Source: Smittia aterrima
Taxonomy: Eukaryota > Arthropoda > Insecta > Diptera > Chironomidae
NCBI GenBank assembly: GCA_033063855.1
Contig: CP093829.1
Coordinates: 16,089,537 to 16,153,536 of the forward strand
DNA: 64,000 bases
Direction: 5' to 3'
Part shown: positions 1-12,941 of the stretch, piece by piece
Position numbering within the stretch: the stretch's first letter is position 1
Layout of the letters: each line of letters begins with the position of its first letter
Position numbers and translations under genes: made by a program
The notes under the pieces: model-generated
Told to the model about the DNA's origin: nothing
Databases searched by the model: none
What the model saw: the letters and a program-made list of their open reading frames with translations, nothing else

Positions 1-2207
1 ATCCACAGCAGGAAAGCCATACCTATCTCGACGTAAACTGCATAAACTCGACCGATTTCGCGAAATTTTATTTTGAGTTTGTTACTCGTGGGATTTTTCG
101 CTAGACAAAAAGAGAAAACTCTGGCGACGACGAATCTTAAACAATTGTCGAGAGGAGAACCAGAGCGATTTTATTTGAGAGCATTACTCAGGGGATTCCA
201 CCGCTGAGAATAAAAGTTATTAATGGCTGGATTATACTTAAATGTTTACAAATTCTCTCATCTTTATTTTTAGTCAACTAAATTATTGACTAAGAAAAAA
301 CATCGCGCGACCAGATGAGAAATGTTGTCTTAGCGAATCTTGTTTTTCGCGGCTCATGGTGAACCTCAAACATTAATTGATGTCTCGTTTGTCTGCAAAT
401 TCAAGTGTCTTACATCATCGAGCATTCGAGAGAAGCTGCAGAAGCGACGACATTGTTCGAATGTTTATTGCAATTTGTAATCGTGGTATTGCGAGTCGAC
501 GACGCATGAACTTTTGCCAAGGCTGCGACTACTAAATTGGAAGATCAAAATCATCGTTACGTTCGCAATAATCTTCGATGGCTTTCGAAAGAATTATGGA
601 AATGAAATGACTTTTAAGCGTGAGTCTTTATGCCAAAAATAAATAGAGAGATGGTCAATCGGTTGACCTTAACACCTATCACAACGATTCAAGCACAATA
701 GACTGCGAAGTGTAAAATTGAAAGTTTGGAAATGAATTTCACGGGAGTGAAGCGAATTTCCCAAATCATCGCCTCGATTTTTCCACTGCGCTCGTTTCCA
801 AGCCAGCGAGAATGTTTTTAATTAAGAGCAATTTTCAATTGATTTCCAAAAGTTCTGGTTCACATTCAACGAGCCGGAAGAAATTGAGAATTATAGTCGG
901 CGGAGTTCCATTTCGATTAACTGCAAATATTCGCAAACTTCTCTGGATGAAAATCGATTTTTCGTCTCGTCGAAACTACGAACGCGAATCGCAGAACGCA
1001 ATTACGAAGATGGAAATTATTTAGCTCAGATCGATTGATGGCTCAGCAACAGCATCGGCAGAATATCAAAAGCAAAGGAAATAAAACAGAAATAACAGTC
1101 AAGTTGATCTTGGTGCTTGTCTGAGCGTGACCGCTTCGACTGCTTGTTAACATCAACTGGAGATGAGCCACACAGACTGACTAGCAACAGAAAATTTACA
1201 TTGAATCGAGAATGAATGTCATTGTCGTCATCAGGATTGAACTGATAATTGAATAGAAGAGATGTTTGTTTCTGAGCTTCCATAAGGTCGACAGAAAGTT
1301 GTGGCTTAGCTTTAAAGCTTTCAAAAGCTGTAATTGCAAACTACCGCGACATATTAAGCAAACAAGCCCTCATCGGGCGAATAAATCTCCATTTCCAATC
1401 GAATTATTCAGCCAGATCACTGATAATAGTTATGTGGTTGGACATCGAATTTTATCACCGTTTCGATGAACGAAAGTCCATGCATCATCATAAATTTCAT
1501 CTCCAGTAAAACGTCAGTTGAATAAGAGAATTCAATTGACCAGAAGAACCGCAAACGTTTGCACAAAAAAATAATGAAATGAAATGTGAATCGGGGACAG
1601 CGGAGCTCGTAAAAGTTCTTCTCTTTTCTCTTCCATCATCATCAGCGAGAATCAAGCTAAATGTAAATTCGTCTATGAACGTGATGAGCTTTAATGAGTT
1701 GTTATTCAAGCTAGTTTGTGATAGCGCATAACTCTTCCACAATATTTCATAAGCCCGTCCTGGAAATATTAATTTCATTTCGCACATAAATTAATTTGGT
1801 TGTTTATTGCGCCTCTCTGCAGTGTTTAAAAGCCTCGTCGTCTGCATTTCGCGCATAAATAAACATTTAATTGAATTTGCTGTCTGCATTTGTTATCCAA
1901 TTCTCATATACATCCAAAGACAAATAGACCAAACGACTCTTTGCTCAAATTGGCAAAAAGTGAATGCGAGGTTTGTTCATTCATCTTGAAAATTTATCAC
2001 TCTCGTCTTTCAGGTTTATTGATGTGAAGTGGAATCGATAAAGGAGAGTCTTCAGTTTAAAACTTTTTTTGTTCGCAGGAGAAATTCAGATCTCATGTCG
2101 GCACTCCAATATTTTTTGTTTAAAGCAAAACATACAAACAACAAGAGCTTCGAGTTCATTTAGAAATTACGTTTTGATCAGAGCCAAGTTCACGGAACTA
2201 TTTTGCA
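1..2207. other. Gene-poor intergenic DNA
   Basis: A+T-rich sequence without a supported gene. Short open frames on both strands (up to 96 codons, 1497-1787 minus) overlap one another, lack splice signals and recognisable motifs, and look like chance. I see no RNA gene or repeat family here. Confidence 0.6.
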
Positions 2208-2331
2208 ATGTCTTTTGCTGTCGGTGGCGATTCGAGCACGTTGATTAAATCCAAGCTGCTGCTTGTGTTTTTACTTCAGGCCTTCAATTACTCGAGTGAA
2301 TGTGGGAAAAATCCGATTTTAATTGAAGAAC
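2208..2331 (+). CDS. Candidate first coding exon with signal peptide (secreted or Ig-superfamily protein, partial)
   Basis: An ATG at 2208 opens a frame whose residues 1-16 are polar and end in KSK, followed by a hydrophobic core (LLLVFLLQAF) and a plausible cleavage region around NYSSEC, a typical signal peptide. The frame runs to ECGKNPILIEEHP and then meets a good donor (CCAA|GTAAGA at 2331/2332), giving a phase-1 junction. Phase-1 introns at this point, and the ending NPxxIEEHP, resemble the start of the first Ig domain in Roundabout-type receptors (P-R-I-x-E-H-P). That comparison is from memory and only suggestive. No matching second exon is visible in the window, so the rest would lie across a long intron, or the exon is spurious. 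Without splicing the frame ends at 2471 in low-complexity sequence. Confidence 0.3.
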
Positions 2332-4968
2332 ATCCAAGTAAGAAGGCAAGTCTCAGAAGGTTCGCGAATTTTCTCTTCCTCTGTTTCTTTTTTTTCGTTC
2401 ACAATTTCAATTCTATTCTTCAATCGACACTTTGCATCACAATGAACTGCTTAACAACACATTCCATTTGAATCTCGAACCGCAAACTTTGCTTCGTTCA
2501 CACATTTCTCCACGGCAAAGATTCGAAGGCCCCAAAAAGCCAAATTATGTTTTCAATTTCTTTCTTTTAATAACCGGTTTCACTGAATAGAATTTCACTG
2601 GGATCAAGCCGCCAGGCAGTGGCAGAAAGAAATTTTCGGACAATTTCTCTTAATTGGTCATGCCAGCGATTGTCTTCATGCGACGTTCACTTAATGCGAC
2701 TGTTTAACACTTCTCGATAACCTAGCACGCATGAAATTTCATTCGTAATTGAATAATCTGGTCGTCTTTCACGTAAAAAGCTTTTTCCAACTTTTTGCAA
2801 ATTTTAAAAGTTCCCGAGCATTGTGCGCGACTACAAAAGATTATGAGAAGAGAAATCTAAAACACGATATGCCCGGCTCGCGATCGAATACACACTGCAC
2901 GAACGTGAATGAAAAACAAGACGGCGAAGCCGATCGCGGATTCAAACACTTCGCTCTTTCTTCTCTTTTTTTATGCTCAACAGTCCGCGATGCAGCAAGA
3001 AGAGTTTGTTTGTTGAATGACATGGGAAGTTAGAATACTTTGCGGTGCATAAATTAAACGAAGAGAGTCCTAAAGTCAAGGATGATCGCTTGTGTGAAAA
3101 TTTCTCGTCACTCGAGATCGCTAACTTTAATTTCTTCATCAACGGTAAAATGAACTAATTGAAAGCATTTTTGCGCAACATAAATCAGCTAACGACGCCA
3201 GTTGCGATGAAGTAAAAACAAAGGAACATTGTTCCCTCTGCGCTGCAGCTAAAAATAAACACAAAGTCGCTTCACACATTTTCCCACATAAATTTCCATA
3301 TCAAATTTAGAATTTTAATTACAGGAATTTTATTCGACGCGTTGCAATTCATAGTTGTCTTGCTCTCCATCTGACGAAACTCATAAGCCACAAAAGTGTT
3401 TCTAAATCGTTTGGCAGCATCGCAATGAAAAGCGATTTATTTGTGGCTTCGCTTTATGAGGTCGACTTGTGTTTTATAGGCTTCGCGAAGAGAAAATGCA
3501 GATGAACTTTCAAATTTATTCGTTCAAATTATTACACAATTTCCTGAGCATTCACGACGTCTACGATCACAGTCAAGGCAAATCGTTTTATGGACAACTT
3601 GAGAGCAAATAAATTTTTAGATTTTCAATTAAATTTCCTCTCGTTCGCTCTCTCTCTCGATTGTTCCCCTGAGTCTCCCCTCTTCTACATCTTTATTCGC
3701 TTATCTTAGCAGGTTATTTTTTCAACTCACTTCTTCGTGTTATGTTTAATCTTCCAGCTAGCGCCGCTTGTTTCTCTTGTCTTCAGTGGAACAGATGTAG
3801 AAGACGAAACTAAGAAAATAGGTCAACAAGTCCAAAGATGGTGACTGTCTTTGCTTTTGTGCGTTTCACCGGTTATGGAGTTGAGAAGTTCAGTTTCGCA
3901 GCCAAACATAGAAAACGTTTTCTACTTAAAATTTGAATTTTAAATCCATTAAAAACAGATTTAGCAGCTCGAGCAAAAATCTCGTGAAGTAAAGCACATT
4001 GTTTCGTCGCGGTGTTATCATTCTCGGATTTTTCTGGGGCTCTCTCCAGAACGTTGATTCACTTGTTTTACATGCAAAGCGCACATGCTACGAGAAAGTT
4101 TTAAAATTATGATAAGGAAATTTATTCTCGGAAGAGGTAAACATGCGGTTCATCGTTTTATTGTATTGAATAATTCAAGCTCCTCTCCCTTCTCTTCCTT
4201 TTATCGCGAAAGCAATTTTCCCGTTAATCTTCCCGAATGGAATTCATTTCTCTCCACTTTGTTTTCTGCTCAGAAGCAATAAGCGTTAAAAGCGGCTGAT
4301 AAGCAATAATGAAAGCAACATTGTCTTTGCGGCTTCGATCGAGAACCAGACAAAGCAAAGCAAGAAGCATGAACCAAAAAATCTTCCCGAGGCATAAATC
4401 ATTGCAACATAAAAGAGCGAGCAAGCTCACATAAGCGCAAGCGAAGTCATAAATAAATTCTTTACAGCATCATAAAGCGTTTTATTTGGCGTGGATCTGT
4501 TCCAATTCCACCAGCAGCAATTTTTTGGAATTTGCTTCGCCTCCAGCTTTTTATTGCGATATGAAATGTCAATTCATTCATTCGCTAGTGAATTTTTGTC
4601 GCTTACTGGAATTTCAACAGAAATCGAACTCAGTTCTTTAATGCCAGGTGAAGATGCGTCACAGGACTCGTTCTTTTTATTTTCTATTTTACGACTTTGG
4701 ATGTAACAAACGTCATTTGTCTTCAAAGGGAATGTACGTTTTTTATGATACATCGGCAATAAAATCAACACCTCGTATCGTAAAAAAAACGCAATCTAGT
4801 GAGATGGCGAAGATCATGCTGAGAGGGGAGAGAATTTAATAAATCGAATGAGGACGCGTGGAGCATTAAAATTTTCTCTCCTTCTCACTCCGAGTCCCCG
4901 GAATTCCTTGAGTCAGAGATGAAATAAACAGATTTGTTGATAGACATAAAATCCAACATCAATCAAAC
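2332..4968. other. Gene-poor intergenic or intronic DNA
   Basis: No supported gene. A pyrimidine-rich tract at about 3640-3700 is followed by acceptor-like sites near 3710 and 3770, but no convincing open exon follows. Overlapping short frames at 2749-3142 on both strands look random. Confidence 0.55.
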
Positions 4969-5240
4969 ATGAAAAATCCCCTCTTGACCCGTAAAAGTAA
5001 GCATCGGCTTAAGAATTCATGTCCCAAGTTTCACAAGAATCTGCTCTTTCATCCTCTGGCATGCCGTCATCAAGAGATTTTCAAGAGAAACGACACTCCA
5101 CTTGGCTTGGAACTACCATCGTAAGTGAGAAAAAATGAAAATCATCATCGAGGCTCTTTCACAGTGTTTCGCATATCAAGTGAAAATCTTTTCTTCTCCA
5201 GGTTAACCGAGAACATGAGAAAACTTTTCATCCGAAAAAG
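4969..5240 (+). CDS. Candidate 5' exon pair of an unidentified spliced gene
   Basis: Exon A ends at 5120 with a strong donor (ATC|GTAAGTGAG). A pyrimidine tract and TCTCCAG end the 81-nt intron at 5201. Exon B is 39 nt (5202-5240) and ends with AAAAAG|GTGAGA. Two reading frames stay open through the junction. One starts at ATG 5019 (context TTCATG; reads MSQVSQESALSSSG..., phase 0 at both junctions). The other starts at ATG 4969 (context AAACATGAAA, a good insect start; reads MKNPLLTRKSKHR..., phase 2 at both junctions). I cannot tell which is translated and recognise neither. No downstream exon was found before the Cys-rich gene at 7471. The splice signals are the real evidence; the function is unknown. 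Confidence 0.35.
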
Positions 5241-7470
5241 GTGAGACTTTATCTGCCGAAACGAGAACAGCAGGTGTTTCTTACACGCAACGACAATAAC
5301 TCTGATGTGAAAAGTGTTTATTAAGAAATAAAAAGAAATTTAAGCTCATCGAGAGGCGAGAACTTTTCCAATTTTCCGCGGAAGAAAGAAATTTCCCCAT
5401 CGAAAAACGTGCGGAAAATAAAAAAAAAGCTTAAATGTTTCATTGACGATTATTTTTTCCACTCAGAGCGCGGCTTTCCCACCTGCTCGTACACTTCTAA
5501 AGGCGGTTCTCCTGTTGACGAAATTTCCACAATGAAAATTCACGTCCTTTGATGTGTTTTTTTCGTTTGCTACGAATTCTATTTTAATGAAGTTTCTGCC
5601 ACCGGCAATTTCACAACAGCTGTAGTCGCCTCACATCGTGTGATATTTTTCTCGCTACACAATGCATTGCCGTTGTAGAAGAGCTGCGAGAGTTTTTCAA
5701 TGAACCTGACACGTTACATGCACAGTTGATGACACAGCGAGAAGAAGCTTTAGTGCAACAATGTTTACTGAGAAGATTAAACTTCTAACGGGAAACTTTG
5801 GTGCAAATTCATGATGCAAGACGAATCAATGAAGTGTTGATGTGAAACTTGCCAACTTTGCACTTTCGTTCGTTAAAAATTTGTTCGGAAAGACGAAGCA
5901 ATGACCTAGATAACAATATAACTAGATGCGACACTTAGCCAAACAAAATGTATGATCCCAAAACGGAATCAAACATAGCGAAAAGTATCAACAACTCAAC
6001 CTCCTTGAACTTCCGTGCCGCATCTAGTTATATTGTTATCTGTGCAGTGACAGTTCACTACTTTACATTCTTCAACCCATGTAGCAAAACGTTTCTCGAC
6101 ACTTCATTTTAATGATCATGCGATATTTAAAGACATTTTAAAGCAAATCGAAGAGAAAACGACAGCGACTTCATGCAAATGGCAAATCGTTTGGACTCTT
6201 ATCTCGCTTCTTCCTTAATTGACCAACGATAGACTTTAATTCGTTTAAAAATTCACAGCATTTCTTGCTCTTCCTATGAACACAACACAGAGACGTGTTC
6301 CATATGCCAACGCAATCAAGGAAAACTCGATTCACACCATGCTCAGTGTCGACGATGTCGGGCGAGAGAAAAATCAATAAGTAGCATCTGACGGCAAATG
6401 CAACTGCAAACTTTATGTACATGCAAAGCAGGCAGGGCGTTGGGAAATTATCGCACATTTCTCTTCTCATCCTACAGTAAATAAATGTTTTCTCAATGCA
6501 TACAATAACGCGCATAAGTAAAATAAGTTCTCTGATCGCGTCGCGTCTAAATATAATTTCTTCTCCATTTCTCCTCAAACAAAACTAAAAGCATGCAAGC
6601 GCGTCAGGTTCGCGTAACCCAAATAACAATGTTGAAAACATTTTTTATTTTTACTTCATGTAAAATCATTTGAGAAAGACGATTGATTTATTAATAGCTC
6701 GTCAAGTTTGAGAGAGCTTCTTTCAATTTTTCGCTGACTGACTTAACGAACAAAAAAAGCAATTCAGAGCCGTCTTTCATGTTTTAACGAGTCACACGCT
6801 TGCGACGTTTCATAAATTAACGAAAGTGAACAATCTGCTGACGTTGGAATCGTTTTGTGATCTCATCAAATCTCAATTCGATGTCGTAAATGTCCAGTCG
6901 TCCGTTCGAAATCGACCCTTTAATCACACAGGAATCATGAAATTCAGTAATATTTCACGGGTTTACAGGTTTTAATTAAAAGCTAACAAGCTCAGAGCGA
7001 AACAGCTGTCATAGCAGCGTCGTTTACAATAAAAAAATTGCACCCTCGACAACAATTTCCGCAGTTAACATTATTGAATGGAAATTGATAGCTATGCCAT
7101 TCTCTCGATGCGATGCCACACCAAACGTTGTTTTAGCCAAATGCGAAAGATTTCGTAGCATCGATTAATCAATGTTCAACTCGCTCTCGAAGAACATGAT
7201 CTAAAATAGCGCAGGTCACTATTGCACAAGGCGAGAAGATGGAAATAGAAAAGTCAATTTCCAGCTCAAGTCTTCTAGAACATTCATTTATCAGCAGAGA
7301 AATCAATGATATTTCTATTGAAGCTTACATTCGCATGATTTGACTTTCTCATTAATCATTAGCGTCGAACGATTGTGAACGACTGATCAAAGAAAGCTTG
7401 AAGAACCTTTTATTTTGCTGTCAAATTTTCTTATTTTTTGCAATCAAAATCTCTAGCAAACTCAAGAGTG
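5241..7470. other. Gene-poor DNA containing a small palindromic element
   Basis: Apart from the inverted-repeat element at 5908-6041 nothing is supported. A 135-codon minus-strand frame at 6171-6578 begins with TTG, lacks splice sites and domains, and was not accepted. Confidence 0.55.
5908..6041. repeat. Short palindromic element with 23-bp perfect inverted ends (MITE-like)
   Basis: Positions 5908-5930 (beginning AGATAACAATATAACTAG) are repeated exactly in reverse complement at 6019-6041, with an 88-bp non-coding spacer. The size and structure suit a miniature inverted-repeat transposable element or a strong hairpin. I see no clear target-site duplication in the flanks, and the element contains no open frame. 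Confidence 0.6.
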
Positions 7471-8295
7471 ATGAGTTGTACAGTTTCGAATGAATCAATC
7501 CAGTCAACAAGGTCACGGCGTTCAAAACGAAATTCAAGCTCTTCATTAAAATGCAATCCAAGTCAGCGAATAAACTTCTCTCCATCAACTTGCACGGCAG
7601 ATCAAAGAAAACCAAATCGACGATGTAAACCTGTTTTGCGATGTGCAGCAGGTGATCCAACAGATTGCAATGATGATTTCACTCCATCCGGTAGCGAACC
7701 TCCGAAGACTGTTGGACCATTAAACGGTTGCTTTGACAAAATCGCGAAATATGCGTCATGTGGACATTGGTCGACTTGCAAATCAGATTGCGGAGAAAAA
7801 AAACGTTTTGAAGCTTGTGAGACTTGTCCAAGCAAAGGTAACTTGAAGGTTACTCGTCTTTGAATTTATTTTTACTTGTAAGATCTTTTATTTTCAGCTC
7901 CATTTGGACCTTATGGACCGTGGACTAAGAAGGGCCCAGCAACATTCATTTCACCGCGAGCAGATTACATCAAAAAAGTTTTTCCTCGCAATCCAAAGGT
8001 TTGCAGGAACCCAGGAGCTCCAAAAAATCCAATGGGGAAATTAGATGTCTGGCCGTTAAGCGGATCATGTCGTTACGCAGGACGACCTTATGGGGCAACG
8101 CGTCCGTTCGGAGCTTATAAAAGTCGAGGACCGTTTGGGGTTTGGTCTTCTTACAATTGGCCAACTTATATTCGCCCTGAAACTCCACGACAGCCGTGCT
8201 GGAAGCCTGTGATAGGAGGTCGACGACCGTGCACTCCATGTCATCGGCCACTATACAAGCCATGTAAACCTTATTATTCAAACTTGATTGGATGA
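7471..8295 (+). CDS. Cys/Pro/Gly/Tyr-rich protein of unknown function (two exons)
   Basis: The coding sequence joins 7471-7837 and 7898-8295 (254 aa). The 60-nt intron has AAAG|GTAACT and TTTTCAG ends and keeps the frame (phase 1), so CPSK continues into APFGPYGPW. The frame upstream opens at a TTG, so the ATG at 7471 was chosen. The N-terminal third is Ser/Arg-rich. The middle has spaced cysteines (KYASCGHWSTCKSDCG, then CETCPSK). The C-terminal half repeats a loose PFG-Y/PYG-W pattern and ends with CTPCHRPLYKPCKP. There is no signal peptide or membrane segment. The basic, Cys/Pro/Gly-rich make-up resembles insect structural proteins such as sperm components, but that is only a guess from composition. 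Poly(A) signals AATAAA follow at 8361 and 8489. A 190-codon antisense frame overlaps it and is regarded as a shadow. Confidence 0.7.
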
Positions 8296-8360
8296 ACGCC
8301 TTTGAGCTATGCAACGTGAAAAAACTTTTGAAGGGTTTTTCATTGTGCACAATTGTCGTA

Positions 8361-8494
8361 AATAAAAAGGAAATTTTGAACTCACGTGGACCAACAACGT
8401 TTCGTGAAACTTTTGGCGATGCATTATTTAAGCTCAAGTCGCTCTGTGAGCTCTGTTGGCTCTCCTTGCTATATGTTCGACCACTGAAAATAAA
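8361..8494 (+). terminator. Poly(A) signals of the Cys-rich gene
   Basis: AATAAA occurs at 8361-8366 and 8489-8494, 66 and 194 nt after the stop codon. Confidence 0.45.
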
Positions 8495-11400
8495 CAAATG
8501 AAAATATTTTGTTTTAATATCGCTTGTCATAAAATGTCTCATGTAATTTGTGATTTGACGGCGATTTCTTAATTTAGTTGACCGTTTGTGGACATAAACT
8601 GCACGCTATGTTATCAGAAAAGACGTTAAACCATGTTTTGCTTACTTTGATAATGGAAAACTCCCGCATGTCGACGATAAGAAAACTTTTAAAGATAAAA
8701 ACGTTTCTGTCGTTTCTTGACTCAAAATTCCACAAAAGTAATTGAAGACGACGAAAAATTGCGCAATTAACTTGAAATTTAGGTTCTGGAATTATTCTCG
8801 CTCATGATTCTTATCAGTGCACATGACTTTACACAAAGAAAACTTTATCATTGCGAGACGACATCCCTCCCCGAATTCCGAGATGCCATGTTGACAAATT
8901 TATTAAAAGTTTCGAAATTCTAAAATTTTCCTAACCCGAGTTTTAGACTCATCGTCAAATCCTAGAAAGCTCTCCTTCCAATCTCGTTGTGATGAAAATT
9001 CGATTGACGCCAGGCGACCGAGTTTCGAAATGTAAATTTGCTCAAATCAGCTTCGCTTCTCATACAGAAGAATCAAGATTCCGATAGAAAGGATAACAAA
9101 TTGAATTATTCAAATCGTGCGAGGGGGAAGAGCGAGAGACTTCCATGCAAGCCGAATCAAACCCTTATTGAATAATTGATTTTTTTCTCATAAACCGCCA
9201 TTGATCTTTCATTTAAGCAGCTCGCTTGTTATCGCTCTGACAACGGAAAAGTTTCGCAATAAATTCCATGTTGAATGCGACATAATCTCACGCGAATTTA
9301 TCGAGCGCGTTTGTTTAAGTTTCCAGTTTTTTAACACATTCGGACGAGCACACCTTCAAAAAGAACTCGTCTCGGATGTCGCCGTGAATGAATTGACTTT
9401 ATTTCATATTTTTGGGCTGGGACGCTGCTCGACATTCACGTCATCGACTTAATTAAATCAATGGCAAAGTTCAACGATTCATAACTGCAATGTGTGTTGA
9501 GCAAGTCCCGAAAAAACAACGGTGAGTCAACGAGTTATTTGTTGATAAACAATTAAGGTCAAGTATACACTTGAAACTGACCAATTTCTTACAGCAACTC
9601 GATGCAGTTGTGACGACATTGCTGACGAAAAAACTTTTTTTCTTTCTCTATCAAACTTTCAATGAAATTCGATTTCTTTCAATCTCGTCCCACCCGCAAT
9701 TCTTCCAACTTCCACTCGGGTTTCCATAGCTTTCGATTGCCTACACAATGAAGATTGATCGGCTTCTACTTTTCATTTAAATTAATTTCACTTCAAACTA
9801 ATTCAAAAGGTCACAAATTAGCGAAATTGATAACGCGAAACTTTGTTGTTTTAAACTCGCAAAGGAAATCGCGTCTGACTTTTTGTATTTGATCAAAATA
9901 TTTCATGCACGCGCTTCAAAAGTCGTATCATAACTGAGCGTCGCGTTTTGTTAGCTTCACCGCATTGTAGAAACAGAAAAATACTTCTCATTAATACAAA
10001 TGTGCGCGATTCGCTTCATTGTCGGCGTTTTTTTAGAAGAATTTTTTTTAAATCCTTTTTCATTAATATCCGTTCTCGTTCGTGTGAAGCATCCGAAAAA
10101 AGCGATTAGCATTTTAGAGGGATTTGGTCTGCTGATTGCTGAGACAGGTGTGAGTACAGCCCACAAAACAAGCTCACTTAAGAGACTCGTCGACGAGGGT
10201 CTCAACAAACCGAAGAGAGGAAATCAATAACAAACAATGTTCGTCTTACAAGTCGATTCGAATAGTAATAGTCAAACGATTTCTGCTTCAGCTAGCACGA
10301 CCGTCCGACTCCAGCTTGTCTTATCTAAACAACAATCACAAACAGCTCAAGTGTGTGCGGTTGAATAAGCTTCCAAGACGTTTCGTAAAATGCTTAGGGT
10401 GTGTGCCGTGCCTCTCATTTATCATTGCAATGAGAAGCTCTGCTTGGTATGTTGAAATGAATTGCTTTAGATTGCGCATTGATTGATTGAGGAAATTCGG
10501 CATTTTCAGAATATTCTATCGTTGCTTAGTCAAATAAGCCGCACTTCCTCCAAGGTCGTCGGAAGGGAGCGAACGTTGTATCGACAAACTCAATTCATTT
10601 ACATGCTCGCTTGTGTTGAGTCTCGCTCACGATTCTTAATGAATTATTCACCTTCGTTCGATGTTAAACATTCATAAATTGATTGGATTTTTCTTCTCTT
10701 CTCGTGTGCGTGATTGCACTTATGAGAATTGAATTATAGAAAAATCCGTAATAGAAAAATCTCAAAGAAAGGTCAGGCCGATTGCTTGTGTCTTTAGCAT
10801 TGTTGTTAATGACGTAAGCGAATCATGAATGGAACCGGTTTAGCAGGTGAAGAGCGACGTTGACTTTCAAGGTCGCTCAGCTCGTTACCAATCATTGTTT
10901 ATGCATGTTTACATGTTTCCATCGATACAATTTGATATTTCAATCTCAGCATCCGTTGAGCCGCATAACAAGCTCAGTGTCAAGTTTATTTTTGCTCAAC
11001 AAAAGCACAATGCAGCCTTCACATGAAAGTTTCACGATGAAACTATGTCAGCGCTTCCTATAAATAGTTCATTGCTTTTTGAACTTTGCCATTCGATAAC
11101 AATTCTCGATGTGAATCCTCTCGAAATAAGAACGATGCGACATTGAATCGCATTCATGGAGAACATCGTATGATGGGATTAAGAATTCTACGTTTTTACG
11201 ACTTGAGTGTGTCAAGATTGAAGAGAAAAGCTTCATAAAATGTTAATCCACAAAGTGAATCCTCGGAAAAGTCGATAAAGCGAGCACATATTTTAATAAA
11301 AAAGCGATTTTACAGAGTTTCCAATAAACAGTCAATGGCTCGTGAGCACGTGAGTGCGAAGATTTATTGACAAAAACCTCAATCCGCAGCATTGTTCTCT

Positions 11401-12172
11401 TTCTCAAAAATCTTTATTCCTTAATGTAAAGCCTCGTCAGCGCTTTCTCTGCTGAGATTGGAAGATCAAATTTACATTCGCCCTCCGGGCACGTTTTGGC
11501 AAGAAAATCAACAAGCTTTCAATTTTCCTCTCGATTTATTTTCTTGCTTCGCCTTTTGATTGAAACTTTCAACATTAAGGAGGAGCTCTTAGAAGCAACG
11601 GATTCAAATATAGACAGACAATTTGTTATTCGATCCTAGACAAAAGCTTTTTTAGCTTTATGAACGTCAATTCTTAGATTGAACTCAAAGTTACCAAGGT
11701 CAAAGCTCACACGATTGCCATAAGTTCCAACCGCAACGAGCTTTTCATGTTCTTCGTGTGCTGTCGAGTGGAATTTGAAAGCGATAGGCTGCATAAGAGT
11801 CGCAAATGTGGAGACATGGAAACGTCCTCAAACACCAAGCGGAGAAAATCGATTCGCGTGTTGGAATTTCCCTAAATTTTCATGGTTAAAGAAGTCGCTT
11901 GTGGAGAACTAAAGGTAATTTACAAAACCGAGTCATGTCATGTCGATGAACCGCAAAGCAAATAATCCAGTCTTTATCGCTCGTGAACCAGAATCTTCCA
12001 CTTTGATTTAACGTTTTCCTTTGCCAGTCTCTTTTCGAAATATGTGAGAGCGGATTATGAAACCAGGCGACTGAATTATTTCATCCAAGAAAACATTTTC
12101 CAAATATTTATTTGTTAACCTCTCGACTTTTCTTTTGAAGTGGAAAAAAATTCGATCGATAAACAAGAAAAA
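8495..12172. other. Gene-poor intergenic DNA
   Basis: No gene supported. A 76-codon ATG frame at 10000-10230 has a fair start context but is matched by an equally long antisense frame and shows no motif. A donor-like GTGAGT at about 9521 has no coding sequence before it. Confidence 0.55.
12107..12112 (-). terminator. Candidate poly(A) signal for the minus-strand S/TxIP gene
   Basis: TTTATT on the plus strand (AATAAA on the minus strand), about 830 nt beyond the apparent stop at 12942. This distance fits better if the gene has another exon between. Confidence 0.3.
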
Positions 12173-12941
12173 TCAGATGCGATGAAAAAACTTTTCAATA
12201 TTTCTTCGTGTTGTTCGCTTGGCATTGAAGCAGAATCTTTTATCGACAACTCGTCCATTTTCCGATAAAAAGGATAAAGTCTTCCAACTGCTGAGTACAC
12301 TCAAGTGAATGAATCGTCTGTTAATAAATAACTGGAGGAATCCAAAGGAGAACTCGGTCATGCAAGTTAAGACGTTTGAACCCAATTAGTCATAATTTTA
12401 GTTCACTTTCCATCGCGACTTTAACGACGCAAAGCATAAATTAATTGGAAAGCTTGCGACATGATAATTCTCTTTTTCTTCTTGTCTCAATTTTCATCGC
12501 AGTTCCGACAGTGCGAGCCAGTTCGTTAAACCTAATTACTCTTGATGTAACTTGACGTCGATTGAGACAATGAAAATTATTAGAATGAAATGAATATACA
12601 GTGAGCTGTTAGAAACTTGAATAAAATTATTTAATGTAGAGATCGGAGGTCAAATGATCGCCGCCATCGATATTTCAATTGCGAAGTTGTCGGAGGATTT
12701 GATAAAACAAAAATTACTCGACATGTCACTCAAGTCAAAACGATTATTTCTGAAAAAGTCGTTAAGTAAACCAGTTACTCCCCGTTCCTATCGCAACTGT
12801 CTTCTGTTGACAATTAAAACTCTTTCCAAAATGTGTTACTGTTGTGTCAAGTGGTGTTATCAAAAAATTATTTTGTTCGCGACGTATTGCTTAGAGTTTA
12901 AATGGTTTGTGAGGAATTTCGAGTAAAACTCTCTTATCGAC

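Noticed and set aside
6171..6578. 135-codon minus-strand frame with several cysteines
   Set aside because: Starts with TTG, has no recognisable pattern and no splice or poly(A) signals in support.
7970..8542. 190-codon minus-strand ATG frame
   Set aside because: Lies antisense to the second exon of the Cys-rich gene, whose two exons join in frame and share composition; the antisense frame has no motif.
10000..10230. 76-codon ATG frame
   Set aside because: Equally long antisense frame and no motif.
12654..12926. 90-codon plus frame with a faint LEM-domain look (KPVTPRSYRN)
   Set aside because: The spacing does not fit a LEM domain, and the frame lies just downstream of the minus-strand gene, probably in its intron or 3' UTR.
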